A stretch of DNA of 45,952 nt from an uncultured Oscillospiraceae bacterium (GTDB lineage Bacteria; Bacillota; Clostridia; Oscillospirales; Oscillospiraceae), in contig CAAEOT010000017.1 in NCBI GenBank assembly GCA_900757655.1, positions 1-45,952 of the forward strand, in the 5' to 3' direction. Each line of letters opens with the position of its first letter. Position 1 is the stretch's first letter. Below the pieces are notes generated by a model that was not told where the DNA came from, did not search any database, and saw nothing but the letters and a program-made list of their open reading frames with translations. Positions 7,417-17,057 of the stretch are shown here, piece after piece. Both the position numbers and the translations under genes were made by a program.

Positions 7417-10400
7417 TAGGGTTTCGGGCGTTTTTTGCCGATGCCGCCGCCGTCGTAGCCTTCGCCGTCCACGGTCACGCCGTCGGGCCGCAGGCGGATG
7501 GTGTGCAGCAGACCGGCCCCGTCGCGCCAGCGCACGGTACACTCCGGCCAGCCAGCCGGCAGGTGCGGCTCGGGGTAGAGCACGCCGCCGCGCAGGTGCA
7601 GCCCCAGCAGGTCCTCCGCCGCGATGCGCAGGTACCACCCGGCCGCGCCCGTGTACCACGTCCACCCGGCCGCGCCTGCGTTGTCCCCGCCTGCGATGTC
7701 GGCCGCGAGCACGAACGGCTCGCCCTCGTAGCGCGCGGGGTCGTGCGCCGTGGGCAGCACGGCGTGCAGGATCTCCGCGCCCTCGGCCGTGCGGCCCGTG
7801 CGCAGCAGCGCCATGGCCAGCCACAGCGCGCCGTGGGTGTACTGCCCGCCGTTTTCACGCAGGCCCGCGCCGTAGCTGCGCACGTAGCCCGTCTCGGGCG
7901 TGCGCCGCGTGATGGGCGGGGCGAACAGCCGCACCACGTTGTGCTCCCGGTCAAAGAGCTGCTCCACCGCGCTCGTGAGCGCGGTGTGCACGCGGCCGCG
8001 GTCGGCGTGCGTGTCGAGGGCGGCGAACGCCTGCGCGATCGCGTCGATGCGGCATTCGTCATTCCCGGCCGAGCCGAGCGGCCGTCCGTCGTCATAGTAG
8101 CCGCGCCGGTACCACGCGCCGTCCCACGCGTCCTCGGCCGCGCGCGTGCAGTGGTCGGCGGCGAGGCAGAGCTGCCCGGCTGCGTGCCCGCCCACGAGGG
8201 CGGCGAATTTCCGCGCCGTGATGGCGAAAAACCACGTCAGCCACACGCTCTCGCCCCGGCCCTGCGCGCCCACGCGGTCAAAGGCGTCGTTCCAGTCGCC
8301 GGTGCCGATCAGCAGCAGCCCGTGCGCCCCTACGCCGCGCGCGAGCACGCGCATGAGCGCCCGGCGGCAGTGCTCGAGCACCGTGCCGCGCTCCGTGCTC
8401 ACCTCGAGCGGCTGGTACCGGTCGTGCTCGTTTTCCTCCAGCTCCTCGCCCGCGAGAAAGGGGTACTCGGCGCTTAGAATCTCCGCGTCGCCGGTCTTTT
8501 CCACGTACTCGCACACCGCCCACGGCAGCCACAGCAGGTCGTCCGAGATGCGCGTGCGCACGCCGTGTTCGGCTCCCGCGCCCTCGTGCCACCAGTGGCA
8601 CACGTCCCCGGCGGCGAACTGATGCGCGCACGCGCGGCCGATCTGCTCACGCGCAGGCGCGCTGTCGAGCAGCAGGAGGTTCACCGCGTCCTGCAGCTGG
8701 TCGCGGAAGCCGAACGCGCCGCCGTTCTGGTACAGGCTCGTGCGCGCCAGCAGCCGGCAGCACAGCGCCTGGTATGCCGCCCAGCCGCCGAGATAGCGGT
8801 TCATGTCCGCGTCCGGCGTCGTCATCCACAGGCGCGACACCGCACCCAGCCACCGCTCGCGCGTCGCGCGCAGCGCGTGCGCGGCCTCGTCCGGCTGCGT
8901 CAGGCGCAGGAGGTTTGCGCGCGTGTCGCACCCGCAGACGATCACGCCCTGCCGGTCGACGGTGCCCTCGAGCGCGAAGCAGGGGCTCAGCCCCGCGCCG
9001 GCGCGCGCGTCCATCTGCCCGCGCAGGAACGAAAACCGGTCGCACGTCCAGCCCGTGAGTGGCATGCCCGCCGCTGCGCTAAAGAGCGTCGGCGCGTCCG
9101 CGCGCACGTTCTCGGCCGTGAGCAGACCGTCGGCGTATGCCGTCACCACGGCGGGGGCGTCCGCGTCGCGCCCGGCGCAGACGAGGTCGGTGTGCCACGT
9201 GATGCGCGCGCGCCCCGCGCACTCGATGAGCAGCACGCGCGCGTCCGCGTCCTCGGGCACGAACGCCGTCACGCGCACGGACATGCCGTCCACGCTGCGC
9301 TCCCACGCCGCCCAGCCGAAGCCGTATTCCACCCGTACCTGCCCGTCGTCGTCAAAGAGCGACACTGCGCCCGCGCGCGATGCCATGCACAGCGTCTCCG
9401 TGCCGCGCAGCACCCACGGGTCGCACAGCCAGCGGTTGATGCGCCCGGTGTGCGCGTTGCGGTGCCACATGTGGCCCGTGCCCGCGTCGGTGGCGAGAAA
9501 GCCGAAGCGGCCGTTGGTCAGCACCTGGCTCCATGCGCGCGGCGGCAGCCCGGTGAAGGTCACCGTGCCGTCGTCGTCCCAGCGCACGTTCGCGCCCGTG
9601 GGCAGATACCGCCGGTCGCCCGGCGGCGGCAGCAGCGGCAGCGTGCAGCGTGTGTGCGCCATGCCGGGGCGGATGGCCGCGGCCGCCGCCACATCGGGGA
9701 AGGCCTCTTCCGGCACAAGGTGCACACCGCCCGCCGTGTCGAGCGTGTGCGCGAGATCGAGCGCCGCGAGCCAGCCGCGTACCTTTCCGGCCGTCGGCTG
9801 CTGATAGTCCCCGCCGTCGCCGCTGCGCAGCGCGAGGTCGCACGCCACGCCCAGCGCGCGCAGCAGCGCCCACTGCCGCAGCACGCTGCGCTCCGCCTCC
9901 GCGCACCAGACCGGCAGGTCGCCCGAGATCCCCTGCGCCCAGAGCGCCGGGCGCATGAGTCGCTCCGGCACGGCGTCCGCCGCCATGGTCGGAAACAGCA
10001 GGGGAGAGACCGCCGCCATCGCGCCGTCGAGCTCCGCGCCCGTCATGCCATACTGCGCCGCCAGCTCCTCCGGCAGCGCCGCCGCCATTGCAGGCGGCAG
10101 CACGAGCGCGCGCTGCGCCGCCGTGAACGCATCGTCCTCGCGCGCGCCCACGCCGAGCGCAAAGCGCACACGCCACGATGTGTCCGGCGCTGCCTGCACC
10201 GGTACCGTCAGCTCCACGCGCCCCGCGCGCAGCCACCCCGGCACCGGCCCCTCGGCCCGCCACGTGCCCGGCCGGTCGCACGCGGCGCACAGCCACGCCT
10301 CCGGCTTCTCGCCGCGGCCGAGGTGGCGCAGCAGCAGCGCATCCCGCCGCAGCACGCTCTGAAAGCCCAGCCGCGCGAACGCCGGGTGGCTGACATAATC

Positions 10401-13400
10401 CTCCCACGGCGCGAGCACGGCCTCAAACACGAACCGCACCGTGCCCTCGATCCCGCTTGGGGACGAGAGCGTCAGCGCGCGTACCTCGCCGTTGGCGCGG
10501 CCGGGGACGGTCAGCGTCTGCACGGCGGTCACGTCCCCGTGCCGGGTGGTGAACTGCGCTGCGCGCACCGTGAAGCGCCACTGCGCCCTCTCGGCCGTGC
10601 CCGGCAGCAGCGGGCCGGAGAAATGCTCCGTCTCCAGCCGCACGACCGGCCCGGCGGCGGGGTCTGAGCGCGGGGCGCGGCGGCAGACGCTCAGCGTGTG
10701 CCAGCGGGCGAAGCTCTGCCCGGCCTCCGATACGGCGAGGCAGTACGTGCCGTTCGAGAGCAGCGCGCAGCGCGGGGCCTCGGCGTCGATGCCCGTGCCC
10801 TCGGCCGCATAGTCCGGAAGGGCGCGGCGGCGCGTCTTTTCGGCCGGCTCCTCTGCCCGCCGCCGCAGCGCCGGCGCGCCCAGCGGCAGCCGCTCGGACA
10901 GCAAGGTCGCGTGCGCGCGCATGGCGGGGTCGGCGAAGAACCACCGCCGCACCTGGTCATTGCACAGCGCGTTGCACGCCGCCAGCAGGCTCATGCCCTG
11001 GTGGTGCGCCATCACGCAGCGCACGATCTGTCCGCCGCCGCCCGTGCGCGCGCGGGTGCAGTCGAGCGCGTCGAAAAATCCGTGCTGCCCCAGCAGCCCG
11101 AGCGCCGCGAGTTTCCGCAGGTTGCGCATCGCCGCGCGCGGCTCCACCGCCAGCGCGAGAAAGCTGCTGTACGGCGAGAGCACGAGCTCTTTGTCCATGC
11201 CCGGCTGCAGGGCCAGCGCCGCACAGCCGTGCGCCTTGTAGCGGTAGCTCAGCGCGCTGTCGAGCGCGAAGTACGCGCTCTCCGACACGCCCCACACCTG
11301 CCCCGGGCGCACGCGCCGCCGCTGCACGTAGAGGCAGAACTTTGCGCTCTCCCACAGCAGGGAGTCGCGCACCGGCGGCAGAAACAGCTCCGGCATCAGG
11401 TACTCGAACATCGACCCCGACCACGACACGCAGCCGCGGTAGTGGTCCTTCTGCACCTGCGCGCGCGACAGGGCGCGCCAGTGCTCGCGCGGCACGTCGC
11501 CCCGCGCCACGGCGAAGTACGACGTCAGCCGTGCCTCGCTTGCCAGCAGGTCGTAGTAACTCTCCGACCACTTGCCGCTGCCGGTGTCGATGCCGATGTG
11601 CATCAGCCGCCGCTGCGGGTCGTAGAGCGGGCCAAAGTCCATGCCGTCGCAGAGTATCTGCGCCCGCGCCGCCAGCGCGTCCCGTCCCCAGCCGCGCAGG
11701 GCGTTTGCGGCCGTGAGCAGGGCGGCGGCGCAGTTGCCGCTGTCCACCGTGGACACATACAGCGGCGGCATCGGCCGCAGTGTGCACGTGTGATACCAGT
11801 TGTAAAAATGCCCGTTCCAGCGGGGTAATTGCTCCATGGTCGTGAGCATCCGCTCCGCCAGCTCCAGCCCGCGTCCGTTGTCGATGCCCAGCGCGTGTGC
11901 GCCGAGGGCGGACACGAGCGCGAGCCCCATGTTCGTCGGCGACGTGCGGTGCGCCGTGCCGGTCGGCGGCTGGGACTGCACGTTGTCCGGCGGCAGATAG
12001 TGATCCTCCGCCGTACAGAACGTCTCAAAATACTGCCACGTCGCCTTCGCCCAGCCCAGCAGCTCGCGCTGCGCCGCGCGCGGCAGGGGCGCGGCACCAA
12101 CCGTATTCGGCGCGCCGAGCGCCGCCAGCACGAAGGGACTGAGCACCCACACGATGCCGGCGGCCAGCCCCGTCGGGCTCGGCGTCAGGATGGCCGTGAG
12201 CAGGCCCAGCGCGCTCGCTGGCCAGAGCGCGCGCAGATACGCGCCCAGCCCGTCGTGTTTGCCGGAGCGCTGCGCCGCCGTCTGCCACTGCAGCAGGTTT
12301 TGGTGCGACACCAGCATGCGCCACAGCGCCGTCACGATGGCGGAGGTGTTGAGCACCGCCTCCCACGGCAGCAGGATCAGCCGCAGCACCGTCTGCGCCA
12401 CGGCGCTGGCAAGCCCGTGCAGCACGTCGCTGTGATAGCGCACGCGCGTGTCCGCCGGGTGCACGATCGGCTGGCCGAGCGCGCGGATCAGCCCCTGCGC
12501 CAGCGCCAGCAGCGCCGCATACGCCGCCAGCCGCAGCCCCGGCCAGCGCAGCACGCAGCCGAGGAAGATGGCCAGCCACGTTGCCGGGGCGACGAGCGAC
12601 CGCCGCAGATTGTCCGCCAGCCGGAACCGGTCGATCGGGTGCAGCACCCGAGCGCGCCGCGCGAAGATCCACGGCGCGTTCTGCCAGTCGCCGCGGATCC
12701 AGCGGTGCGCACGCGCGCCCCAGGCCAGCGGGGCTGCGGGGAAGGTGTCCGTCAGCTCCACGTCGCCGAGAAAGCCGCCGTGCAGGTATGCGCCCTCAAG
12801 CGCGTCGTGGCTCAGCACGCGCCCTTCCGGGATGACCCCGCCGCCGCAGCAGTCGAGCAGCGCGCGCGCGTCGATGATGCCCTTGCCCGTGAAGCCGCCG
12901 CGGTCAAAGCAGTCCATATACAGCTCCCCGCACGCGCCGCCGTAGGGGTCGGCGCCGCCGGGCCCGGCGAACACGCGCGCCCAGTCGGTGGCATTCGCGC
13001 TTTCCAGCTCTGTGGCCATGCGCGGGTGCAGCAGGCCATAGCCGCGCGTGACCACGCCGCGCTGTGCGTCCACCACGGCACGGTTGAGCGGGTGCAGCAT
13101 CGCGCCCACGAGCGCGCGCGCCGCGCCGGGCGTCAGGCGTGTGTCGGCGTCGAGCGTCAGCAGATACACCGTGCCGCTCAGGCCCGCCGCGTCCCCGGCC
13201 GCGCAGTGCAGCGCGCCCGGCCGGTCGAGCACCAGCCGCGCCAGCTCCAGCAGTGCGCCGCGCTTGCGCTCCCACGCGCTCCATTTCCCGTCGGGTGTGG
13301 GCACCCGCTTGCGCGTGAAGAGATAAAACCGGCTGCCCCAGCGCGTGTTGAGCGCCTCGATCTCCGCGCAGGCCGCGCGCAGGATCGCGGGGTCGACCGG

Positions 13401-14534
13401 CGCGTGCGCGTGATCCGCTTCCGGCAGGTCGGCCAGCAGGCCGAACGTCAGGTTCTCGCCCGCGTCGCGGTTGCAGAGGTAATACTCCTCGAGCCGTGCG
13501 CCGAGCGCGTGTGCGTCGTCTGGGGAGGTGAGCAGCGCCGCGATCACGCACAGCGTCCGCCCCTCCGGCGGGATGCCCCGGCGCAGCGCCAGCCGCGGCA
13601 CGAAGCGCGGCTTCGTCACGCGCAGCAGCACCGCGTCGAGCAGACCCTTGACCACCTCCGACACCGGGATGAGCAGCAGCACCGCGCCCGACACGCTTTT
13701 GGTCGCAAAGCCCAGCAGCAGCGACAAAAACAGCGTCCCCACCACGACCGCCGCGATGTACCACGCGCCGTCGCCGCGCTTTTCCGGCGCGCCGAGCACC
13801 TCGCGCAGCAGAAACCAGCCCACGTGCCGCCGTGCACCATCGCTGCTTTGCGCGCGCGCGAGCACGTCCTCGGCGATGTCGATCTCCGCCCGGCCTGTCC
13901 GCCGCGCCAGCCGCGCCACGGTCTGCCGGTAGTAAGCACGTGTGGCCTCCTCCATCGCGGGGTAGACGCCTACCGGGTCGCGCGCGAGGATGCGCCCCAC
14001 GCGGTCGCACCGCTCGGCGAGCATGCCCCACGCCGCCGTGCCGAGTGCGCGCAGGGAGGTGAAGAGCGCGGGCGCGGCCGCGCCGTCCCCGGCATAGCTC
14101 TCCGCCAGCGCGCACACCACGGCCGCCTGCAGCCCCGGCACGAGCAGGCCAAGCTCCGCCGTCTCGAGCGGCAGCACGTCCTGAAACCCCTCCAGATACG
14201 CCTCCGCCGCCTTGACCGTCAGCGCCCCCTCACACGCGCGCAGCAGCCCCACGCAGCACGCGTGCAGCACGGTTTGTCCGCCCGCCGTGCGCAGCGTGCG
14301 TGCATGGCGCAGCGCCGCCGCAGCATCCCCGGCCGCGGCGGCGGCAAAGCTCCGGTTGTCGCGCAGCCACTGGCCGTTCGGCGTTTCGGGCGTGACGGCG
14401 CGGCTCATGCGCGCGAGCGCTTTTGCCGCCCGCCGTATGCGCCCGGTGTCCGCACGGCCCCGGCCGGTCACGGACAGGACGCGGGCGTCGCTCCCGCCGC
14501 GTGCGCGCAGGGCGGCGGTGTTGATTTCGGCCAT
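7401..14534 (-). CDS. Cyclic beta-1,2-glucan synthase-like protein (GT84-GH94)
   Basis: 2377 residues, a giant membrane enzyme of the NdvB/ChvB type, which in that family makes and phosphorolytically trims beta-1,2-glucan. The order is an N-terminal region, membrane segments near residues 255-305, a glycosyltransferase domain with LDADTRL (about 460), HDALEGAYLHGG (about 575) and RWIRGDWQ (about 610), more membrane helices (about 640-800), a glycoamylase-like segment SWSGSMFEYLMPELF (about 1035), and a C-terminal GH94 phosphorylase part with GDWNDAFDRVG (about 2080). GDWND carries the usual catalytic Asp. Proteobacterial homologues are nearer 2800 residues. The start at 14534 follows GGAGGG. 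No export partner is adjacent. Confidence 0.88.
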   Translation of the reverse strand: MAEINTAALRARGGSDARVLSVTGRGRADTGRIRRAAKALARMSRAVTPETPNGQWLRDNRSFAAAAAGDAAAALRHARTLRTAGGQTVLHACCVGLLRACEGALTVKAAEAYLEGFQDVLPLETAELGLLVPGLQAAVVCALAESYAGDGAAAPALFTSLRALGTAAWGMLAERCDRVGRILARDPVGVYPAMEEATRAYYRQTVARLARRTGRAEIDIAEDVLARAQSSDGARRHVGWFLLREVLGAPEKRGDGAWYIAAVVVGTLFLSLLLGFATKSVSGAVLLLIPVSEVVKGLLDAVLLRVTKPRFVPRLALRRGIPPEGRTLCVIAALLTSPDDAHALGARLEEYYLCNRDAGENLTFGLLADLPEADHAHAPVDPAILRAACAEIEALNTRWGSRFYLFTRKRVPTPDGKWSAWERKRGALLELARLVLDRPGALHCAAGDAAGLSGTVYLLTLDADTRLTPGAARALVGAMLHPLNRAVVDAQRGVVTRGYGLLHPRMATELESANATDWARVFAGPGGADPYGGACGELYMDCFDRGGFTGKGIIDARALLDCCGGGVIPEGRVLSHDALEGAYLHGGFLGDVELTDTFPAAPLAWGARAHRWIRGDWQNAPWIFARRARVLHPIDRFRLADNLRRSLVAPATWLAIFLGCVLRWPGLRLAAYAALLALAQGLIRALGQPIVHPADTRVRYHSDVLHGLASAVAQTVLRLILLPWEAVLNTSAIVTALWRMLVSHQNLLQWQTAAQRSGKHDGLGAYLRALWPASALGLLTAILTPSPTGLAAGIVWVLSPFVLAALGAPNTVGAAPLPRAAQRELLGWAKATWQYFETFCTAEDHYLPPDNVQSQPPTGTAHRTSPTNMGLALVSALGAHALGIDNGRGLELAERMLTTMEQLPRWNGHFYNWYHTCTLRPMPPLYVSTVDSGNCAAALLTAANALRGWGRDALAARAQILCDGMDFGPLYDPQRRLMHIGIDTGSGKWSESYYDLLASEARLTSYFAVARGDVPREHWRALSRAQVQKDHYRGCVSWSGSMFEYLMPELFLPPVRDSLLWESAKFCLYVQRRRVRPGQVWGVSESAYFALDSALSYRYKAHGCAALALQPGMDKELVLSPYSSFLALAVEPRAAMRNLRKLAALGLLGQHGFFDALDCTRARTGGGGQIVRCVMAHHQGMSLLAACNALCNDQVRRWFFADPAMRAHATLLSERLPLGAPALRRRAEEPAEKTRRRALPDYAAEGTGIDAEAPRCALLSNGTYCLAVSEAGQSFARWHTLSVCRRAPRSDPAAGPVVRLETEHFSGPLLPGTAERAQWRFTVRAAQFTTRHGDVTAVQTLTVPGRANGEVRALTLSSPSGIEGTVRFVFEAVLAPWEDYVSHPAFARLGFQSVLRRDALLLRHLGRGEKPEAWLCAACDRPGTWRAEGPVPGWLRAGRVELTVPVQAAPDTSWRVRFALGVGAREDDAFTAAQRALVLPPAMAAALPEELAAQYGMTGAELDGAMAAVSPLLFPTMAADAVPERLMRPALWAQGISGDLPVWCAEAERSVLRQWALLRALGVACDLALRSGDGGDYQQPTAGKVRGWLAALDLAHTLDTAGGVHLVPEEAFPDVAAAAAIRPGMAHTRCTLPLLPPPGDRRYLPTGANVRWDDDGTVTFTGLPPRAWSQVLTNGRFGFLATDAGTGHMWHRNAHTGRINRWLCDPWVLRGTETLCMASRAGAVSLFDDDGQVRVEYGFGWAAWERSVDGMSVRVTAFVPEDADARVLLIECAGRARITWHTDLVCAGRDADAPAVVTAYADGLLTAENVRADAPTLFSAAAGMPLTGWTCDRFSFLRGQMDARAGAGLSPCFALEGTVDRQGVIVCGCDTRANLLRLTQPDEAAHALRATRERWLGAVSRLWMTTPDADMNRYLGGWAAYQALCCRLLARTSLYQNGGAFGFRDQLQDAVNLLLLDSAPAREQIGRACAHQFAAGDVCHWWHEGAGAEHGVRTRISDDLLWLPWAVCEYVEKTGDAEILSAEYPFLAGEELEENEHDRYQPLEVSTERGTVLEHCRRALMRVLARGVGAHGLLLIGTGDWNDAFDRVGAQGRGESVWLTWFFAITARKFAALVGGHAAGQLCLAADHCTRAAEDAWDGAWYRRGYYDDGRPLGSAGNDECRIDAIAQAFAALDTHADRGRVHTALTSAVEQLFDREHNVVRLFAPPITRRTPETGYVRSYGAGLRENGGQYTHGALWLAMALLRTGRTAEGAEILHAVLPTAHDPARYEGEPFVLAADIAGGDNAGAAGWTWYTGAAGWYLRIAAEDLLGLHLRGGVLYPEPHLPAGWPECTVRWRDGAGLLHTIRLRPDGVTVDGEGYDGGGIGKKRPKPYSQDR

Positions 14535-14615
14535 GAAGATCCCTCCAGAAACGGATTGCAATACCGGAATTTTTCCCATCCGGCGGGAAAACTATGCGGT
14601 GACAAGAAAAAATAC

Positions 14616-14644
14616 TTGACACCCGCGCGACGGTGGCGTATACT
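14616..14644 (+). promoter_or_regulatory. Consensus promoter of ylxM-ffh
   Basis: A perfect TTGACA (14616-14621), 17 bp and TATACT (14639-14644). The predicted start is 14651, the first base of a perfect inverted repeat. Confidence 0.88.
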
Positions 14645-14650
14645 ACTCGT

Positions 14651-14676
14651 GCTGTAAAGGGAAAATGGTTTACAGC
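14651..14676 (+). promoter_or_regulatory. Inverted repeat at the 5' end of the ylxM-ffh mRNA
   Basis: GCTGTAAA (14651-14658) and TTTACAGC (14669-14676) are a perfect 8-bp inverted repeat with a 10-base loop. It begins at the predicted transcription start and ends one base before the GAGGAGGG ribosome site. It could be an operator or a 5'-terminal mRNA hairpin that protects the message or gates translation. Confidence 0.6.
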
Positions 14677-14692
14677 GAGGAGGGACCCCACC

Positions 14693-15043
14693 ATGCCGGA
14701 TGAGACCGTGTGGCGTACGATGCTGTTCGATTTTTACGGCGATCTGCTCACGGACAAGCAGCGGGAATATTACGACCTCCATTATAATCAGGACCTCTCT
14801 CTGGCGGAGATCGCCGCCAGCAGCGGCATTTCGCGTCAGGGCGTGTGGGACAACATCCGCCGCGCGGACGCCGCGCTGCGCGATACGGAGGCCCGGCTCG
14901 GTCTGGTGCAGCGCTTTGCTGCGCAGCGCACGGCCGCGGCCGCGCTGGAGGACACGCTCACGAAGCTGCGCGATACCGTCGGCGGCGACGCCCGGCCCCT
15001 GGCCGAGCAGGCGCTGCGGCAGCTTCAGGATCTGAAAGGATAG
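14693..15043 (+). CDS. ylxM: YlxM, SRP-associated DNA-binding-like protein
   Basis: 116 residues, UPF0122/YlxM family. The N-terminal half holds a sigma-region-4-like helix-turn-helix: YYDLHYNQDLSLAEIA followed by SGISRQGVWDNIRRA. The family member has been reported to act with the signal recognition particle, and the gene nearly always precedes ffh, as here (5-bp gap). The start at 14693 follows GAGGAGGGA; the earlier in-frame codon at 14633 would lie upstream of the transcription start. The C-terminal half is a leucine-rich helix. Confidence 0.9.
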   Translation: MPDETVWRTMLFDFYGDLLTDKQREYYDLHYNQDLSLAEIAASSGISRQGVWDNIRRADAALRDTEARLGLVQRFAAQRTAAAALEDTLTKLRDTVGGDARPLAEQALRQLQDLKG

Positions 15044-15048
15044 ATACC

Positions 15049-16437
15049 ATGGCATTTGAATCCCTGTCGGACAAGCTGACCGAGGCGTTCAAACGCCTGC
15101 GCGGCAAGGGCCGGCTCACGGAGGCCGATGTGAAGGAGGCCATGCGTGAGGTCAAGCTCGCGCTGCTCGAGGCGGACGTGAACTTCAAGGTCGTCAAGGA
15201 CTTTGTGCGCAAGGTGACCGAGCGCGCCACGGGCGCGGATGTGCTCGAGAGCCTCTCGCCCGCGCAGATGGTCATCAAGATCGTCAACGAAGAACTCACC
15301 GCCCTCATGGGCAGCGAGAACCAGAAGCTGAACATCAGCTCGCAGTCGCCGAGCGTCGTCATGCTCGTCGGCCTGCAGGGCGCAGGCAAGACCACCAACG
15401 GCGCCAAGCTCGCCGGCCTCATGCGCAAGCAGGGCAAGCGCCCGCTGCTCGTCGCGTGCGACGTGTACCGTCCCGCGGCCATCCAGCAGCTCGAGACCGT
15501 CGGCCGCCAGCTCGACATTCCCGTGTTCCAGATGGGGCAGGGCGACCCGGTCGAGATCGCGAAGGCCGGCATCGAGCACGCGAAAAAGCACGGCAACGAC
15601 CTTGTCTTTCTCGACACGGCCGGCCGCCTGCACATCGACGAGGCGCTCATGACCGAGCTGCAGAACATCAAGGCCGCCGTGAACCCCGCGGAGATCCTGC
15701 TCGTCATCGACGCGATGATCGGCCAGGACGCGGTCGCGACCGCGCAGGCCTTTGACGACGCGCTCGACATCACCGGCGTCATGCTCACGAAGCTCGACGG
15801 CGACGCCCGCGGCGGCGCCGCGCTGTCGATCAAGGCGCTGACCGGCAAGCCCATCAAGTTTGCCGGCATCGGCGAGAAGCTCGACCAGATCGAGCCCTTC
15901 CACCCCGACCGCATGGCCAGCCGCATCCTCGGCATGGGCGATGTGCTCACGCTCATCGAAAAGGCCGAGCAGAACCTCGACCAGAAAAAGGCCGAGGAAA
16001 TGGCCGAGCGTCTGCGGCAAAACCGCTTTACGCTCACGGATTATTACGATCAGCTCCAGCAGCTCAAGGGCATGGGTTCCCTGCAGGACATCGCCGGTAT
16101 GATCCCCGGCATGGACGCGAAGGCCCTCTCGGGCGCGAACGTCGACGAGAAGGCCATGGGCCGCATCGAGGCGATCATCCAGTCCATGACCCCCGGCGAG
16201 CGCGACAACCCCGCCATCCTGAACTCCAGCCGCAAAAAGCGCATCGCGGCGGGCGCCGGCACGAGCGTGGTCGAGATCAACAAGCTGCTCAAGCAGTTTG
16301 AGCTCATGCAGCAGCTCGTGCGCCAGATGTCCGGCAACAGCAAGGCCATGAAGCGCATGAAGCGCGGCGGCCGCGGCGGTTTCGGCGGGCTGGGCAATCT
16401 GTTTGGCGGCGGCGGTGGCCGTCCGTACGGATTTTAA
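15049..16437 (+). CDS. ffh: Signal recognition particle GTPase Ffh
   Basis: 462 residues, complete. It binds signal sequences and SRP RNA and delivers ribosomes to FtsY at the membrane. The domains are an N domain (1-95), a G domain with GLQGAGKTTNGAKLA (about 107-121), DTAGR (about 189) and TKLDGDARGG (about 247), and a methionine-rich M domain with the RNA-binding segment SSRKKRIAAGAG. The C-terminus is very glycine-rich (RGGRGGFGGLGNLFGG-type). An AAAGGA ribosome site overlaps the ylxM stop region, so translation is probably coupled. Confidence 0.97.
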   Translation: MAFESLSDKLTEAFKRLRGKGRLTEADVKEAMREVKLALLEADVNFKVVKDFVRKVTERATGADVLESLSPAQMVIKIVNEELTALMGSENQKLNISSQSPSVVMLVGLQGAGKTTNGAKLAGLMRKQGKRPLLVACDVYRPAAIQQLETVGRQLDIPVFQMGQGDPVEIAKAGIEHAKKHGNDLVFLDTAGRLHIDEALMTELQNIKAAVNPAEILLVIDAMIGQDAVATAQAFDDALDITGVMLTKLDGDARGGAALSIKALTGKPIKFAGIGEKLDQIEPFHPDRMASRILGMGDVLTLIEKAEQNLDQKKAEEMAERLRQNRFTLTDYYDQLQQLKGMGSLQDIAGMIPGMDAKALSGANVDEKAMGRIEAIIQSMTPGERDNPAILNSSRKKRIAAGAGTSVVEINKLLKQFELMQQLVRQMSGNSKAMKRMKRGGRGGFGGLGNLFGGGGGRPYGF

Positions 16438-16500
16438 GTCAGGTTCCAAGCTCCCGCAGGGAGTTGGAGATACAGAGAACATTGATGGAGGTGAAGATAC

Positions 16501-16743
16501 ATGGTCAAGATCAGACTTCGCAGAATGGGCGCCAAGAAGGCTCCCTACTACCGCATCGTGGTGGCGGACTCCCGTTTCGCACGCGACGGCAGATGCATTG
16601 AGGAGATCGGCACGTACGATCCGCTGAGCGCGGACAAGAAGATCGTCGTCGACGCCGAGCGCGCCAACTACTGGCTCGCCAACGGTGCACAGCCGACGGA
16701 TACCGTTCGTGTGCTGCTCAAGAAAGCCATCGCAGCGGAATAA
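16501..16743 (+). CDS. rpsP: 30S ribosomal protein S16
   Basis: 80 residues, starting with the typical VKIRLRRMGAKKAPYYRIVVADSR-type opening and including the IEEIGTYDP segment. It is a structural protein of the small subunit. A good TGGAGGTGA ribosome site stands 8 bp before the ATG. The gene lies between ffh and khpA as in many Firmicutes. A small hairpin (CTCCC/GGGAG at about 16450-16465) without a T-run lies in the gap after ffh. Confidence 0.97.
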   Translation: MVKIRLRRMGAKKAPYYRIVVADSRFARDGRCIEEIGTYDPLSADKKIVVDAERANYWLANGAQPTDTVRVLLKKAIAAE

Positions 16744-16758
16744 GGAGAGACCCCAAAG

Positions 16759-16989
16759 ATGAAAGAGCTTCTGACCTATATTGTGCAGAACCTCGTGGAA
16801 AAACCGGACGAGGTCTCTGTGACCGAGCGCGAGGCCAACGGCGAGACCGTGTTTGAAGTGCGCGTCGCCGACGGCGATATGGGCAAGGTCATCGGCCGTC
16901 AGGGCCGGATCGTCAAAGAGATCCGCATCCTGATGAAGGCCGTCGCCCAGAGAAAGGGCAAGAAAGTCTCCGTGGAGATCATGGATTGA
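16759..16989 (+). CDS. khpA: KH-domain RNA-binding protein KhpA
   Basis: 76 residues, essentially one KH domain with the nucleic-acid-binding loop GKVIGRQGR (about residues 42-50). KhpA proteins partner with KhpB/Jag in RNA binding that affects cell shape and division. GGAGAG precedes the ATG, and the gene lies 15 bp after rpsP. A hairpin terminator follows immediately, so this may be the end of the most abundant transcript. Confidence 0.94.
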   Translation: MKELLTYIVQNLVEKPDEVSVTEREANGETVFEVRVADGDMGKVIGRQGRIVKEIRILMKAVAQRKGKKVSVEIMD

Positions 16990-16996
16990 CGCAGGA

Positions 16997-17026
16997 AACG
17001 CGCTGCACCCGTGCAGTGCGTTTTTT
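16997..17026 (+). terminator. Internal terminator between khpA and rimM
   Basis: AACGCGCTGCA (16997-17007) pairs with TGCAGTGCGTT (17012-17022) through one G-U pair, with loop CCCG and a run of six T starting at 17021. It lies inside an operon whose genes all point the same way, so it is probably a partial terminator that lowers rimM-trmD expression relative to rpsP. Confidence 0.75.
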
Positions 17027-17057
17027 GCACCCAACACCCAAAAAGGGGGACCCAACT

